A DNA stretch of 64,000 nt from Ostrinia nubilalis (Eukaryota > Arthropoda > Insecta > Lepidoptera > Crambidae), in NCBI RefSeq assembly GCF_963855985.1, contig NC_087104.1, positions 682,001 through 746,000 on the forward strand, given 5' to 3'. This document shows positions 33,234 through 44,023 of the stretch, one piece after another (the first letter of the stretch is position 1; each line of letters opens with the position of its first letter). The notes under the pieces were generated by a model. It had not been told where the DNA came from. It did not search any database and saw only the letters and a list, made by a program, of their open reading frames with translations. Position numbers and translations under genes: made by a program.

Positions 33234-34985
33234 CAAAGTCAAAGTCAAAGTCAAAATTTCTTTATTTGTTTAGACTAATAAATAGTTCTTGCAAATCGTC
33301 ATTTTGCTCTTAAGGAGCCTCTACATGTCTCATAATCTTTTTACCCTACCAGCGCTTCGAGACCAACATTTGGCAAGTGCTGAGAAGAAGCGCCGCAACA
33401 AACTCAGTCACCACTGTCTGCCGGTTAATATGAATAAATAGAAAAAGCAGTAGTAGGTACATTTGATTCAGGAGCAGTTCACTGAATTTACCACGCATTC
33501 TTGTATGATGTATCTTATAAGAATGGGTATACAAAATTGCGTGGCATATTAAACAAGGTAGTAACGTGCTAATATCTAGACTTACAAATTAAGATACTTA
33601 AATACTAGGAGAAATGATTCGCATTAATAAATTTGAATAACTTGGATTGACCAGTCCCCGAAAGCAGCGCCTGTTCACAGACATGACGAGTGAACCAGCC
33701 ATCGCTTCACTCGACCATATTAGAGGGAATGTAACGACCCGCCTCACTACGCCACCACCCCAGAGACATTTTAGTGAGAATGACAATTCCAAGTTATCTC
33801 TTAAAAAAAAAAAAAACTAATAATAAAGCTAAGTAACAGTCCAGATTGAGAAGCATGACACTATAACATTAGAGAAAATTAGTTAATACATTACTTTTCA
33901 TAGCACGAATTTAAATTCTTTTTAGTACGAGCATGAGAGGACCATAATCCTACTCCCAGGATGACTTATCATTAAGAAAATCACGAGTTGTATAATAAGC
34001 TTTTTTAAGCATGTGATCTTTAACTATACCTTTAAATTTATTATACGGTAGCTCTTTATATTTATCAGGGACTTTGTTATAAAAATGGATACCTTGTCCC
34101 ATAAAAGTGGCAAACACTTTATTAAGTCTGAAAGAGGGTATAGCTAATTTATTTTTATTTCTAGTGTTTATTTGGTGAATATCACTTTTCTTTTTGAAAT
34201 CATTAATATTTTGATGAATAAAAAGAATACAGTTCAAGATGTATTGTGAAGCGGCCGTGAGAATGCCAATTTCTTTAAACAACTCTCTAAGGGACGCCCT
34301 TGCTTTCATTTTATATAGGTATCTTATCGCACGTTTTTGCAAAATGAATATTGTTTCAAAATCTGCAGCTTTTCCCCATAGCATGATTCCATATGACATT
34401 AGGCTATGAAAGTAGCTAAAGTAGACTAAGCGAGCTGTTGAAACATCGGTTAATGACCGTATCCTTTTTATTGCAAAAGCTGCTGAGCTGAGCCTTCCCG
34501 CTAGAGTTTCTATATGGGGGCCCCACTGGAGTTTTGAATCCAGGGTAATTCCCAGAAATACAGTCGAGTGTACCATGTCAATTGCATTATTATTAAGTTC
34601 TATTTGAGTACTAACTGTTTTTACGTTGGGCAAAGAGAATTTTATACATTTTGTTTTCTTTGCATTGAGTTGTAAATTATTTGTAGTGAACCAACTTAAA
34701 ACTCTTGTTAGTGCATTATTTACATCGTCAAAGTTATTTTTACTTCTATCAATATTAAAAATCAAAGATGTGTCATCAGCAAATAACACGATTTCGCAAG
34801 TTTCTAACAAAATATGGTAGATCATTAATGTATATAAGAAACAAGAATGGACCCAGAATGGACCCCTGCGGAACTCCCATTTTCACAGGTGACCCAGATG
34901 ACAAAACACCATTTATGTCAACTTTTTGAACTCTAAAGTTTAAATAAGATTGCATCAAATTCAAAGCCGAGTCCTTTACCCCACG
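33234..34985 (-). mobile_element. 5'-truncated CR1/Jockey-like LINE
   Basis: Longest copy of the family whose 3' UTR also occurs at 3507-3927 and 20450-21056. The minus-strand coding part runs from about 34985 to the stop at 33950, followed by about 715 bases of 3' UTR and the tgactt tail. The 5' end is cut off inside the reverse transcriptase. Confidence 0.85.
33950..34985 (-). pseudogene. LINE reverse transcriptase, C-terminal half, one frameshift
   Basis: Two overlapping minus-strand frames (34964-34776, then 34825-33950) join through an indel near 34800-34825. The first carries [20 protein letters not shown]. The second carries [11 protein letters not shown] with the catalytic ADD box, then the thumb region and the C-terminal block found also at 23.4 kb. 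Finger region and endonuclease are missing. One indel is enough to break the frame, so the copy is fairly young. Confidence 0.85.
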
Positions 34986-35346
34986 TTAGACTGGAGGTCA
35001 TTTATAATTCGAGGCTATTCCCAATTTATTTCGCTACTTTATGAGCAGTGAGGTAGCATTTGGAAACATAAAACTAAACCTGGGAATGCTTATTTCGACT
35101 GGACTGTATCAAATACACTCTTCTTATAATAATATTATAAAAACAACACGACATTAAATGACTGTTAGGCGGTACGAAGTTCGCGGTGTCAGGTAGCTAG
35201 TTAATAATAATACTGTCTGCATTAATGTCCTATTGCAATATGATCGTTTTTACCATTCTAAAATGTCTTCAAAATTTTACGATCAAGGCAGTCAGTTGTA
35301 CAATAGTTGACAGTGAGTCTCAGTCTAAAGTAAAGACCCTCGCACA
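34986..35346. other. 3' flank of pyroglutamyl-peptidase gene
   Basis: Presumed 3' UTR and downstream region of the minus-strand gene. No other feature seen. Confidence 0.4.
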
Positions 35347-37290
35347 CTACGCTTTGTCGTCCAAGTTGGCATCATTCATCTTTCCCGCGAGCTGGTCATC
35401 ATTGAGCTGGTCCAAGCACAGGTGCAGGATCCGCTCCAAGCCACGCGCCGTCTGCTCGGCGGAGTACACGTGAGAATCGGGCACGTGCACGAAGAGAGTG
35501 CGCGTGTTGTCCACGCTGAGGGACGTGTAGTAGATGTACTCGCATAAGTACCTGGAGGGATAGGGGATTAGGTTATGATGTGCTGAGAGGGATATGAGGG
35601 CTATCGTTTTAATACTTAACAGTTGGCACCCCTGGCGATTGACACGACCTTACTCTACAGTGGCGCCATCTTGACGAGTGCAAATGCGATAGTCCTCCTA
35701 CCACTTTCGCGCCCACCAGCTGGCGCCACTGTCTTCGCTACTAGCAAGTGACAGGACCTTACTCTACAGTGGCGCCAACTGGTGAGCGCTAAAACGATAG
35801 CCCTCATTCTCATATTACGGTAATTTGAACTGCTTAAGGCATTGGGCGGATGGTACGCGTTCTGCTATTGCGTCATCGCACTATGTCGATTTATTATGCC
35901 AGCCACAGATGAGAGAGAATGCCAGCTGAGCTGTGCACTCTCTCTAGGTAGGCCGAGTACGAGAGAGTACAGGGGAGCTCTCGCTACCTCTCGGAGTGTC
36001 TCACTATCGCTCACTCACTCTCGCTCCCGTGTTCGCAAGTGAGGCTGTCTCACGAGACATTCGGGCGAGTCTGGACGAGAGCTTTCGGACGAGACGAGAG
36101 TGTACAGCCGAAATTTCAACCGCAACCGCGCGCCGTCTCTTCTACGACGCTATTCTATTCACTGCTTTGCCATATTTACAAATAAAATCTACAGTTCTGT
36201 ACACACCCCTTACAGATGTCAATCAAACAGTTAACCCAATTGCTTGATGTGATGTATTAACACTTATAGGGCGGAAGTATTGTGGCATAGAAGCAAGTAG
36301 CAGGGTGGTTACGTCTACACAGTTGACTGTGTGATGAACTCATGGCATTGTTAATTTATAGGTAGTTTATAGAAAAGTAACTACTAGAACTGATAATAAA
36401 AATAACAGAAATAATGATAGTAGAAATTGAATCTAATTTTTATTTTCCAGATGGCAAATGAAAAAAAAATTGATAACAGTTCTTAGATTAATTATTCGTG
36501 TTAAGTCTTGTTTATGATTAAGTATGCTAAATAAATATGTGAAGTTTAATTGGTAACTCTGTGTGTTATAGAATGCTGTTTGTTTTCCTAACAATAAAAT
36601 AAATAAATAAATATAAATGATTTCTTACCTTCCAGCATCTTTTGAGGCCACTGCCTTTGTGTTATCTTCATGTGAGTTGCCATCATTGAACTCTTTGCAT
36701 ATTCTTTCCACATTTAGTTTTGTGTGCAGCCTTATAGCCCCCTCTGCAGGACATGTATGGTTTGCCGGACATTTCTCAAAGTAGTCCATTCGCTGGTAGC
36801 CTTTTCTGTGCGCTTGCATCTCCAATGTGAAGCATTCTGCAATACCTGAGACTCCAACATGTATCATCAGCTGGAATTAATAGAAACAAAGGGTTTTAAA
36901 TTAAATTATAGCCTTATTCTTTATGGATGCAATGCAATATGATGTTTATCTAACAAAAAAGACATTCATAAACTTTATGGGCAGTTATTTATTAAGTACC
37001 TACTAAAGTGTTTGCATTATGATAAAGAGGACAAAAATAAAAAGATATTTAGACCCTATTCGTACCTTTGGCGTGTGCGTTTCCCACAAGGCTGGCACAA
37101 ATTCATCGACATTTTCATAAGTCACAGGGATCTCCAGGAGAACGAGCTCTACATTATGTTTCTTCTCTATTTCTTCTTTGTTTATCAGCTTCACACCCTC
37201 CCAACTCGCGTTAACTGGATGATTTACAAACGGCCCGAAACCCGTTACGAGCACTATTGGCTTAAACATAAAGTCCATGTCGTCAGGCAT
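35347..37290 (-). CDS. PGPEP1: Pyroglutamyl-peptidase I, 3 exons
   Basis: Exons on the minus strand: 37290-37066, 36870-36629, 35551-35347, with GT-AG borders, joining in frame to 223 residues (human enzyme about 209). Peptidase family C15 removes N-terminal pyroglutamate from peptides in the cytosol. The sequence shows GFGPF (17-21) and NASW (27-30) near the N-terminus, then HVGVSG (79-84). The expected catalytic triad is present: Glu92 in TLEMQAHRKGY, Cys159 in GRYLCEY, and His178 in FVHVP. There is no signal peptide. The ATG at 37290 precedes the first beta strand by about 10 residues; a second Met at residue 5 or 8 could also serve. The middle of exon 2 (about 108-150) is longer and more polar than in the human protein. 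Intron 2 holds a MITE and an odd gagagt-rich segment. Confidence 0.93.
35594..35807. mobile_element. MITE in intron 2 of the peptidase gene, 214 bp
   Basis: Inverted ends ATGAGGGCTATCGTTTT, with an internal direct repeat 'gaccttactctacagtggcgcca' (two copies). No coding frame. Confidence 0.8.
35860..36180. repeat. GAGAGT/CTCTCG-rich segment in intron 2
   Basis: About 300 bases with dense gagagt, ctctcg and cgagac words on both strands, GC-richer than its surroundings. Open frames through it are low-complexity. It may be an old inverted-repeat element or a decayed tandem repeat. Confidence 0.4.
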
Positions 37291-37517
37291 CTTAATTTTA
37301 ATCTAAATTACGCTTATTTCTACACAATGGATTAGAAATTAAATAAAGATATCTTCGCTAAGTATTGCAGTTCAAAACTGTTTTGACATATTGGTAGTCA
37401 GCTGATTTGTCTTATCAATGTTGTTATGTTGGCTACATAATGCAACAGCTATTGTTACGACAAATTGAATTTTTTGCTTAGCATTAGTTAACCCTTTTTA
37501 CGAACACGAACACCTCC
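37291..37517 (-). promoter_or_regulatory. Presumed promoter and 5' UTR of the peptidase gene
   Basis: Short gap between the peptidase ATG and an inverted-repeat element that starts at 37518, so the promoter must be compact or lie within the transposon. No TATA box recognised. Confidence 0.35.
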
Positions 37518-38032
37518 GGGTCTAGTCAAAACGCACTTTAAAATCGCAAACCCATCGCAAACCAGTCGCAAACAAATAAACAAATCGCAAAAGAGGTCGA
37601 TAACAAAAAAGGCTTAGTCAAACGGCAAAAAATCGAATCGCAAAGCCCTACCTATCGATAATCGAAAGACTGGTTTGAAATTTCCCATACAAAGGGTTAG
37701 CCAACATGCATTTAAGACTCAATCAAAATCGAATCGAATCGCAACACCCGCCATTTTCATTGCGATTACTAAAACCCCGGTGATAAGCTTGGATTCGATC
37801 GAAAACCAATAGGGTGAGTTGCACCACCTAACTTTTTTTTTTTTTTTTTTTTCCCTATGATGGCATGCACGGCTTGTGCGTCAGCCACGACGAAGTAAGG
37901 TAAAGGTTGGGAAACGTATAGGAAAGTAAAAATGGAAAACGGAAAAAAAAAGGTTGCAAAGGATCAGGAAAATAAAGGAGAGAACAAAATGATAAATAAT
38001 CCGGAAACATAAAAATTAAATTACATAACAAA

Positions 38033-41000
38033 TTATATTTTAATGTTATTATTATTCATATATACAGATAGGGTATTATAAATATCAATATTATCATGCA
38101 TGTTTAGGAGGCAGGCTATGGAAGTGGGAAAAGGTACTTTTAAAGATATAAGGGATTCGATGAAAGAGGATCGGTCATGTAATGGACAAATGAAAAACAG
38201 ATGATTTAAATCACCTGTGCCAGTACCACACTCACACAAATCAGAATTAACAATTTTAAGTCTAAAAAGATGCGTAGGTATACAAGCATGGCCAATTCTC
38301 ATACGGATAATATTAGAGGTAGAAACCTTTCCCAGTTTCATTTTAAAAAACCATGGTTTTATAGGAATGGTAGGTTGAATGAACTTATACCATTTTCCTT
38401 TGGTTGCACTACTGTGCGCCCAATCCAATTCCCATGATTCACGCAAGTAGGACTTAGGGAGGGACAAAAGGTCATGGCAATAATTTTTATAACTGATCAT
38501 ATCACCATTCACAACAGCTTCATTTGCAAATTTATCTGCTTTTTCGTTACCAAAAATATGGCTATGACTCGGAATCCAGGCGAAGACAATTTTGAACCCC
38601 AAAGTAGAACATTTATGAAGCAATTCCCTGCATTGGATTACGATTGGATATTGACTATTGCATTTAAATGGAAATCTTTCTAAGGCTTGTAAAGCGCTCT
38701 TAGAATCTACGAAAATTACTGTTTTTTTCAGTTTCATAATTTGGACATATTCTATGGCTTTATAAATTCCACAGCACTCCCCGGTAAAAACTGATGTTTC
38801 AGGAGGTAATCTGACCTTTTCATGAATACCATACTGATGATGGAAAAGCCCTACTCCGACCACACCATCGTTGGAGTGTTTGGATGCATCGCTATAAATA
38901 TGATGCCAATCGGCCCAATTATCCTCAATAATTAAGTTAAATTTATATTTAGCGTCAAGTGAATTTTTTGGGATATCTAAATCATATATTATTTCAGGAG
39001 AAAGAACTAACGACTCAAAACTAGCAGAAAATATGGGAAATTTTGGAGTTCTGTGAGTTGGAGCTTGAAAAGATATAAATTTACGGTAACTTAAAACTAG
39101 ACAGGGAAGGTTTTTATGAGCCCAGTAAGGAGATGTCCCAATAGAATCAGATAAAAGTTGTAATTTTAAGAATAGGGGGTGATTTGAATATTGTAAAACT
39201 CTAAATACAAATTTGTCAGATAAGAATTGACGGCGCAATCTAAGAGGAGGATCAGTGCATTCAACCTGTAAAGAATTAATAGGGCTAGATTTCATTGTAC
39301 CAGAAATAATACGAAGAGCCTTTGATTGGATGCTGTCCATTTTTTTCAGACCGACTAGATTGCAAGGTTCTAAGAAGTAAGCTCCATAATCAAGAACACT
39401 ACGTATTATGGCGTTATAGAGAAGTTTTAGGGAGGAAGGGTGAGCACCCCACCAGACCCCTGAGAGGCAGCGCAAAATATTTAATAGACGCTCACATTTG
39501 GCCGTGACATAATAACAATGAGGAACCCCTGATAGTTTGTCATCTAATATTATACCTAAAAACTTTGCCTCCTTACAAGCTTGGATAGTGATATTATCAT
39601 AGTAAACAAAAATAGGAGGTGGCATCCGCATTCTACTAAAAAGTACCACAGAACTTTTGGGGACCGACAATGAAAGACAGTTATTATCTAACCAGTTTTT
39701 AAGGGAACCTAAAGCTGAAGTTAAGCAATTACATAATTCGCTTACTGAATAACCAGAAACATACAAAAGAAGGTCATCAGCGTACTGTAGAATATTAATT
39801 TTATTAATAAAAACAGATTCAAGGTCGTACGTATATACGTTATACAACAATGGGCTTAAAACAGACCCCTGGGGTAATCCCCTCCAAAGAACTCGGGTCA
39901 AAACTGTTGAATCTTGAGTAGCAACGTTAATAGATCTTTCTGATAACATACTAATAATGAAATTGATTAGGGTAATCGGTACTTGTAGCTTTACCAGTTT
40001 ATTTTTAAGTATAGATAAATTAACACCGTCGTAAGCGGCTGTGATATCAAGAAAGGCAGCAAGGAGGCATTGGTTATTAGTAAAGGCTAAGCGAATATCT
40101 GTAGTAAAAATTCCTAAACTATCCATAGTACTCTTCCCTTTTCTAAAACCAAATTGAGTAGTAGCTAATATACCTTTGCTTTCTAAATACCATTCTAATC
40201 TATTTTTAACTAAATGCTCTGCAATTTTGAGAAGAACAGACGATAAAGCAATAGGCCGATACGAAGTGGAGTTACCTACAGGAGAGTTCGGTTTGAGGAT
40301 TGGAATTACCTCTTGAGATTTCCATGACGGAGGTATGTTACCGTTAATCATAATGGAATTAATTATTGATAAAAAATATGAAAGGCAAGAATCGCTTAAA
40401 TTAATGAAAAAAGAATAAGGAATACCGTCAATACCAGGAGCCGAATCTTTCACGTACGACAAAATGCCTTTTAATTCAGAAAAAGTAAATGGAGCATTTA
40501 AATCTGTAAGGTTTTCAGTGCAAATAGGATAGTTTAATTCATGATGTATTATATCTATAGGAGGCACAGAAGGAGGCGCTAATTTATCTAGAAAGCAATC
40601 AGCAATTGATTTATCTATGAACGAGGGAGTGCTCTCTCGGAAACAAGATCTAAATCTCCGAATATTTTTCCATACCTCAGATGGGGAAATGTCTGGTGAT
40701 ATCGAAGTGCAGAATGATTTCCATCCTTCCCATTTTTTTTGTTTAAATAACTTACGGGTGCTGTTTATAAGTTCAGACAAAGTTTCTAGGTTTTCTGAAG
40801 AGGAAAATGCTCTGTACGCACGTTCGGCTAATTTCCTTTTTTTAATAGCTTCAGCGCATTCTTCATCCCACCATGGGGGAGGAGGAATATATCTACTACG
40901 ATTCTTTTTAACAGGAAAAATATTGTCCGCCACATCAATTAAAACTTGAGTGAAAGTATCAGCACAATTGCTATGATTGTCTAATTGTAAGGAAGGAAGT

Positions 41001-41749
41001 GACTCTAATCTTTCCTCCACTTTTTCTTTAAAATGTTTCCAATCAGCATTAATCAATTGGTACTTCAATCGAGGGGGACGGATTGGGATTGATTTGTCAG
41101 AAAATGGTAAAGTTATAAATAAAGGATAATGATCACTGCCATATGAAGAGCTAAGAGCGTGCCAGGTTAAAGATGACGCTAAGGAAGGAGAACATATAGA
41201 TAGATCAGGAGCGCTGAATCCTTCAGAACTAGCAGTGCGACGTGTAGGTTCCCCGGAGTTCAGTAAGCATAAATTATTCACATCTAAAAAATCTAAGATT
41301 CTTGAACCATAATAATTAGAGGAAGAACTACCCCAAGAAGCATGCTGGGCGTTAAAGTCTCCCATTATTAAAATAGGTTTTGGAAGGGACGGTAAAATAT
41401 TAAGTAAAATTTCATCATATATGATAGAGGATGGATGTGGGATATAAATGGAAACAAAACAAATACCATTTACAGAGACTGCTATAATGGAATAATCATC
41501 GTTATGAACGGGAATAGGAATATGTTTAAAAGGCCAAGAATGCTTGACCAGCAGTGCAACACCGCCATAACCGTCTAGACGGTCCTCTCTAATGCAGGCA
41601 TAGCCTGCCACTTTAAAACAACTACTAGATTTAAGCCAAGTCTCTTGGAGAGAAATGGCTAACGGGTCATATTTATTTATCAAATGGAACAAATCAGATT
41701 TCTTACTGTAAATACTGCGGCAATTCCATTGAATTACCACCGAATTCAT
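38033..41749 (-). CDS. I-type LINE ORF2: endonuclease, reverse transcriptase, RNase H
   Basis: Uninterrupted frame of 1238 residues. It makes the enzyme that nicks target DNA and copies the element RNA into the genome. An APE-type endonuclease fills about residues 1-220 (QWNCRS, LQETWL, MGDFNAQHASWG, SDHYPLF). The reverse transcriptase (about 420-720) has YRPIALSS, FLDITAAYDG, GLPQGSVLSPLLYNVY and the catalytic box LQYADDLLLY. The RNase H domain (about 955-1080) has YSDAS, TGECCGIYKA, FVDSKSAL and GNEKADKFA, covering the four expected acidic residues. A C-terminal Cys/His cluster (CECGTGTGDLNHLFFICP) ends the protein. It overlaps ORF1 by 47 bases in another frame, so translation by reinitiation or frameshift is likely. 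Nothing in it looks broken. Confidence 0.93.
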   Translation of the reverse strand: MNSVVIQWNCRSIYSKKSDLFHLINKYDPLAISLQETWLKSSSCFKVAGYACIREDRLDGYGGVALLVKHSWPFKHIPIPVHNDDYSIIAVSVNGICFVSIYIPHPSSIIYDEILLNILPSLPKPILIMGDFNAQHASWGSSSSNYYGSRILDFLDVNNLCLLNSGEPTRRTASSEGFSAPDLSICSPSLASSLTWHALSSSYGSDHYPLFITLPFSDKSIPIRPPRLKYQLINADWKHFKEKVEERLESLPSLQLDNHSNCADTFTQVLIDVADNIFPVKKNRSRYIPPPPWWDEECAEAIKKRKLAERAYRAFSSSENLETLSELINSTRKLFKQKKWEGWKSFCTSISPDISPSEVWKNIRRFRSCFRESTPSFIDKSIADCFLDKLAPPSVPPIDIIHHELNYPICTENLTDLNAPFTFSELKGILSYVKDSAPGIDGIPYSFFINLSDSCLSYFLSIINSIMINGNIPPSWKSQEVIPILKPNSPVGNSTSYRPIALSSVLLKIAEHLVKNRLEWYLESKGILATTQFGFRKGKSTMDSLGIFTTDIRLAFTNNQCLLAAFLDITAAYDGVNLSILKNKLVKLQVPITLINFIISMLSERSINVATQDSTVLTRVLWRGLPQGSVLSPLLYNVYTYDLESVFINKINILQYADDLLLYVSGYSVSELCNCLTSALGSLKNWLDNNCLSLSVPKSSVVLFSRMRMPPPIFVYYDNITIQACKEAKFLGIILDDKLSGVPHCYYVTAKCERLLNILRCLSGVWWGAHPSSLKLLYNAIIRSVLDYGAYFLEPCNLVGLKKMDSIQSKALRIISGTMKSSPINSLQVECTDPPLRLRRQFLSDKFVFRVLQYSNHPLFLKLQLLSDSIGTSPYWAHKNLPCLVLSYRKFISFQAPTHRTPKFPIFSASFESLVLSPEIIYDLDIPKNSLDAKYKFNLIIEDNWADWHHIYSDASKHSNDGVVGVGLFHHQYGIHEKVRLPPETSVFTGECCGIYKAIEYVQIMKLKKTVIFVDSKSALQALERFPFKCNSQYPIVIQCRELLHKCSTLGFKIVFAWIPSHSHIFGNEKADKFANEAVVNGDMISYKNYCHDLLSLPKSYLRESWELDWAHSSATKGKWYKFIQPTIPIKPWFFKMKLGKVSTSNIIRMRIGHACIPTHLFRLKIVNSDLCECGTGTGDLNHLFFICPLHDRSSFIESLISLKVPFPTSIACLLNMHDNIDIYNTLSVYMNNNNIKI

Positions 41750-43346
41750 TATTATTTATAAAATTACTATCAAATGAATAATTATTTTTGTCACTTACAG
41801 GGTTTTGGGATGAGGCAGCGTTGGGCGGTGTGAAGTTTGAATTATAATGAGACAATGAATTAATAAGTGTAATAATAAGTTCTTTAACAGACATAATATC
41901 AGACAGTAAAGAGTCTTTACTTGAATCTTTATAAGCAGTGCCAGATGAAGGAAAGTTTATGTTGAAGTCTTTAGTAAGAGCATCATGAGAGGCCTTATCA
42001 TATCCAGGACTAATTACTGGTGGGGATCTAGGCTTAAGAAATACTGTTTTTTTATATGAACTCCTGCTGGGTATACTATCAGATGAATTTTTCAAAACTG
42101 GTCTATTTGTGTTAACTGGGGCTACTGATGTCAAAGCATCAGCATAAGACTTGCCAAGAGGAGGGTGTAATTTTAAAGCCTCAGAATAAGAAATACAATT
42201 CTTAGCCATTGTCTCTTTAATTTGCTTTTGGCGGGAAAACTCAGGACATTTTTTACTAGTTGCAAAGTGAGACCCTGTACACAGACAACATTTAACAAAC
42301 TCTTCATCAACTGAACAACTGTCACCCGAGTGGTCATGACCACATTTAAAACATTTGGGAAGAGATCTACACTGTGATTTAATGTGACCATATTTGCAGC
42401 ATTTGTAACATTGTATAGTGGGGAAAATGTATAAGTCCACGGGCAGAGAATTGTAACACATAAATACTCTCTTTGGAAGTACTTGTCCATCAAATGTGAG
42501 AACTACAGTCTCTATAGGTATGTATTCAACTGTGTCTTTTCCAATAGTTTTCCTTTTCAATCTCCTTACTTTAAGAATGTTGCCACAACCTATAGGGACT
42601 GTAATATTCTGTATGACTTCCTCATCAGTCCAGCTGGTTGGAATGCCCCTCACTACTCCCATGCGAGTAACATTGGATGTTGGAATAAACGCTTTGTAGT
42701 GATTATTGGTCAAGACAGTGCTACTTATGAATGTATTGGCATCCTCATAATTAGAAAAGGAAATAGCTGCACGATTTCTGCCTATACGTTTTAAACTGCC
42801 ATTTATTATGTTTTTAAAACCATGCTTTTTCAAAAACAAACCAAGAGAAACCGGGTGAATTGAAGTATTTTGATTGGAAGTTGTCTGTTCTTTTAGTATG
42901 TGTATGACATATGGAGAAACATCAGATGCCTGGTAAAGATTCCTACCAATTGGTAGACGCTGAGAATTCAAATTATTGTTCTCAAACTCAACATCAAGTG
43001 AGTTTGGTGAGTTTGACACTGGCACAGAGTTTTTAGCAGTAGTATCATTGAAATTGTTTGGTTGTTGTTTTGGCTGAATTAGCGTGTCGGAATGAGATTC
43101 CGAGTGACATTCACATGAATCAAGCGAAGGAACTGTAGAGCTTTTATGATGACGTCTCCTCTTTTTATTACAGTGTTTACAATACTTAGGTACAGAGGCC
43201 CGTTTTAAACGTTTGGATTTATTTTGAGAATGTTCGGAGCCATCCGTGCATGAACTTTCAGTATCTAATGCTGAATAATTATTAGCTATAGTGACATTGT
43301 ACGAAACCTGGGGGACAGAGCCCCCAGGTTCGTCTGGGTCGTTCAT
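41703..43346 (-). CDS. I-type LINE ORF1: gag-like RNA-binding protein
   Basis: Frame of 547 residues encoding the nucleic-acid chaperone that packages the element RNA. After a polar Ser/Lys-rich N-terminus and an RRM-like middle region (about 150-300), three zinc knuckles follow in a row: CYKCCKYGHIKSQC (CX2CX4HX4C), CFKCGHDHSGDSC (CX2CX3HX4C) and CCLCTGSHFATSKKC (CX2CX3HX6C). This is the usual pattern in I and Jockey ORF1 proteins. A proline- and serine-rich C-terminal part with a run of Asn/Ser follows. The ATG at 43346 is the first in frame, 189 bases from the element's 5' end. It ends 47 bases inside ORF2. Confidence 0.9.
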   Translation of the reverse strand: MNDPDEPGGSVPQVSYNVTIANNYSALDTESSCTDGSEHSQNKSKRLKRASVPKYCKHCNKKRRRHHKSSTVPSLDSCECHSESHSDTLIQPKQQPNNFNDTTAKNSVPVSNSPNSLDVEFENNNLNSQRLPIGRNLYQASDVSPYVIHILKEQTTSNQNTSIHPVSLGLFLKKHGFKNIINGSLKRIGRNRAAISFSNYEDANTFISSTVLTNNHYKAFIPTSNVTRMGVVRGIPTSWTDEEVIQNITVPIGCGNILKVRRLKRKTIGKDTVEYIPIETVVLTFDGQVLPKRVFMCYNSLPVDLYIFPTIQCYKCCKYGHIKSQCRSLPKCFKCGHDHSGDSCSVDEEFVKCCLCTGSHFATSKKCPEFSRQKQIKETMAKNCISYSEALKLHPPLGKSYADALTSVAPVNTNRPVLKNSSDSIPSRSSYKKTVFLKPRSPPVISPGYDKASHDALTKDFNINFPSSGTAYKDSSKDSLLSDIMSVKELIITLINSLSHYNSNFTPPNAASSQNPVSDKNNYSFDSNFINNNEFGGNSMELPQYLQ

Positions 43347-43969
43347 GTAACCAGAGAAAAAGGTAAAAACTTACCAGAGCACTGCCAAAATCACTAACTA
43401 ATAAATAAATAGAAAGATAAACATAAATATACTACACTCCACTACTTAACTGATCTCTATTTACTAGATAATTTATAAAAATCGCAAAAGCAAAAATTGA
43501 GACAACCGCCTAGCTTGACGTTTCCCGCGCTTTTCACCTAACTTTAAACGTAACTATGACGTTAACCGGTGTTTTTTGTATGGAGTTTGACAGATTTTAG
43601 ACGTTTGTCAAAGTTAAACTAAGATGGTGCAACCCACTAGGGCTCCCACTCTAAGGCTGTTTTGACAAATCCGTATCGCGATGTCGTTTTGACAGCTAGT
43701 TTGACAGCGAAGCATAGACGTAAAGAGAGAGCAGAAAGAAGGAAGAAACTAATTTAAAAAAAAAAGCTAGAAAAAGTAAAAACAATCGCAAAGTCATAGA
43801 CATTTTTAACTTTTATTCGATTTTGAATGAACTTTTATATCGCCGCGTCGTTGGTGGTTCAATGTGCATTTTGGCTGCCATTTTCCGATCGAATCGAATC
43901 ACTGGTGACGCGGCGACTGACATTAGTGAAAACTTCACATTGGTTTGCGATGGCATTTTGACTAGACCC

Positions 43970-44023
43970 ACTGTGCTCGGCTTCATACAATTTTTGACAC
44001 ATGCTTCATCTATCCATATCTGC
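43970..44023. other. 54-bp spacer between the two DNA element copies
   Basis: Starts actgtgc, which also follows copy 2 (44752), suggesting either that the element ends further out or that the pair arose by tandem duplication. Confidence 0.5.

Larger units (their letters stand above)
37836..43534 (-). mobile_element. Full-length I-type LINE, 5.7 kb, with target duplication
   Basis: Minus-strand element: 5' UTR of about 190 bases, ORF1 (43346-41703), ORF2 (41749-38033), a short 3' UTR and a poly(A) tail (T-run to 37852). The 11-base target CACCTAACTTT lies on both sides (37825-37835, 43535-43545). Both frames are open with all catalytic motifs visible. Presence of an RNase H domain after the reverse transcriptase places it in the I group and not the Jockey group. 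Confidence 0.92.
37518..43969. mobile_element. Inverted-repeat DNA element, copy 1, interrupted by an I-type LINE
   Basis: Begins GGGTCTAGTCAAAA (37518) and ends with its complement (43969). Without the LINE and one target duplication it is 742 bases and matches copy 2 at 44024-44751 throughout, including 'aatcgaatcgaatcgc' and a nested small MITE. No transposase frame is present. Confidence 0.8.

Noticed and set aside
36001..36247. Open frames in the gagagt-rich segment as a small gene
   Set aside because: Composition-driven, Ser/Arg low complexity, no motif and inside an intron on the opposite strand.
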